A stretch of DNA of 33,001 nt from Alphaproteobacteria bacterium (GTDB taxonomy: Bacteria; Pseudomonadota; Alphaproteobacteria; Micropepsales; Micropepsaceae): assembly GCA_023259375.1 (NCBI GenBank), contig JAHFQC010000012.1, positions 53,311 through 86,311 of the forward strand. Direction: 5' to 3'. The first letter of the stretch is position 1. Each line of letters starts with the position of its first letter. The translations under genes were made by a program, and so were the position numbers. The notes beneath the pieces are model-generated. The model was not told the origin of the DNA, made no database searches, and was given only the letters and a program-made list of their open reading frames with translations. Shown piece by piece: positions 32,587 through 33,001 of the stretch.

Positions 32587-33001
32587 ATGACCGAAGAAGA
32601 ACTCACGCTCCGCAAAGCGATGATTGCGACCTGCCTCAAGATGAACGCGGCGGGACTCAATGTCGGCACGGCCGGCAATCTCAGCGTCCGCTTGCGCGAC
32701 GGCTTTCTGGTGACCCCGACCGGCATGGATTACGAGCGGATGCAGCCCGACGAGATCGTGGCGATGGATTTTGCCGATCGCTACTACGGCAAGCGCTATC
32801 CGACCTCCGAATGGCGCTTCCATTCCGCGATTCTGAAGGCGCGGCCCGAGGCGAACGTGGTGCTGCACAGCCATGCGCTCTACTGCACCATGCTGGCGAG
32901 TTGCCGGATGGGGATTCCGGCCATGCATTACGACATCGCCTCGTTCGGTGATGACCACATCGAATGCTCGGGTTATGCCCCGTTCGGAACGCCCGAACTG
33001 T
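32587..33001 (+). CDS. Class II aldolase / L-fuculose-phosphate aldolase-like protein, 3'-truncated by window
   Basis: The first 138 residues of a class II aldolase/adducin-family enzyme are visible; the frame stays open to the window edge. It starts MTEEELTLRKAMIATCLKMN, with NVGTAGNLSVRL and LVTPTGMDYERM as the phosphate-binding part. The catalytic glutamate E75 lies in YPTSEWRFH, and zinc-binding H94 and H96 lie in VVLHSHALYCT. These positions almost match E. coli FucA (E73, H92, H94), which cleaves fuculose-1-phosphate. The ATG at 32587 is preceded by GAGGTG at good spacing. It lies about 200 bases beyond the terminator, so it is a separate unit. Substrate (fuculose-, ribulose- or methylthioribulose-phosphate type) is not resolved. 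Confidence 0.88.
   Translation, partial: MTEEELTLRKAMIATCLKMNAAGLNVGTAGNLSVRLRDGFLVTPTGMDYERMQPDEIVAMDFADRYYGKRYPTSEWRFHSAILKARPEANVVLHSHALYCTMLASCRMGIPAMHYDIASFGDDHIECSGYAPFGTPEL

Noticed and set aside
1..33001. tRNA genes, rRNA, CRISPR arrays, insertion sequences or phage genes
   Set aside because: No repeat-spacer pattern, transposase-like protein or tRNA TpsiC-type box in a plausible fold was seen by eye.

Overview
This is a high-GC chromosomal window that reads as a Gram-negative alphaproteobacterium. Two TonB-dependent outer-membrane receptors, secreted sugar hydrolases with twin-arginine-like leaders, a YfiR-like periplasmic protein and an XRE regulator with the sequence QQLQKYEKG all fit that assignment. 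The placement is inference from gene types; a free-living, plant-polymer-degrading lineage of the Caulobacter/Micropepsaceae kind would fit. I saw no rRNA, tRNA, insertion sequence, CRISPR array or phage gene.

Layout. 1-1799: the 3' part of an Aas-like acyltransferase/acyl-ACP synthetase fusion. 1789-8841 (minus strand): a tight six-gene operon in the order hyfB-C-E-F-G-I, encoding a membrane complex related to hydrogenase-4, formate hydrogenlyase and complex I. Its large subunit has lost most of the nickel-binding cysteines, so it is probably an energy-converting hydrogenase-related (Ehr) complex and not a hydrogenase. 8842-9503: an AT-rich divergent control region and a small unknown gene. 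9622-18271: a carbohydrate locus with a GH3 glycosidase, a GH51 arabinofuranosidase and a large TonB-dependent receptor. Two matching LacI-type operator-like sites lie upstream of the receptor. The likely substrate is arabinose- or xylose-containing plant polysaccharide.

18396-22503: a mixed segment with a secreted subclass-B3-type metallo-beta-lactamase (minus), a LuxR-type DNA-binding-only protein, a small unknown protein (minus), an ornithine-cyclodeaminase/mu-crystallin family enzyme and a threonine-aldolase-type PLP enzyme. 22703-27926: a coupled three-gene operon of YfiR-like periplasmic protein, TonB-dependent receptor and hybrid histidine kinase (LytS-like membrane domain, HisKA, HATPase, two receivers, HPt). 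It looks like an envelope signalling module of unknown ligand and output.

27970-29556: three one-component regulators (HxlR, TetR and XRE types) side by side with no obvious enzyme targets between them. 29945-32331: a two-gene surface-sugar unit, a WecB/WbpI-type UDP-GlcNAc 2-epimerase and a DegT/WbpE-type aminotransferase, closed by a strong intrinsic terminator. 32587-end: the 5' part of a class II (fuculose-phosphate-type) aldolase cut by the window edge.

The most unusual items are the cysteine-depleted hydrogenase-like complex without visible electron-input subunits, the YfiR/receptor/hybrid-kinase operon, and the paired operators upstream of the sugar receptor.
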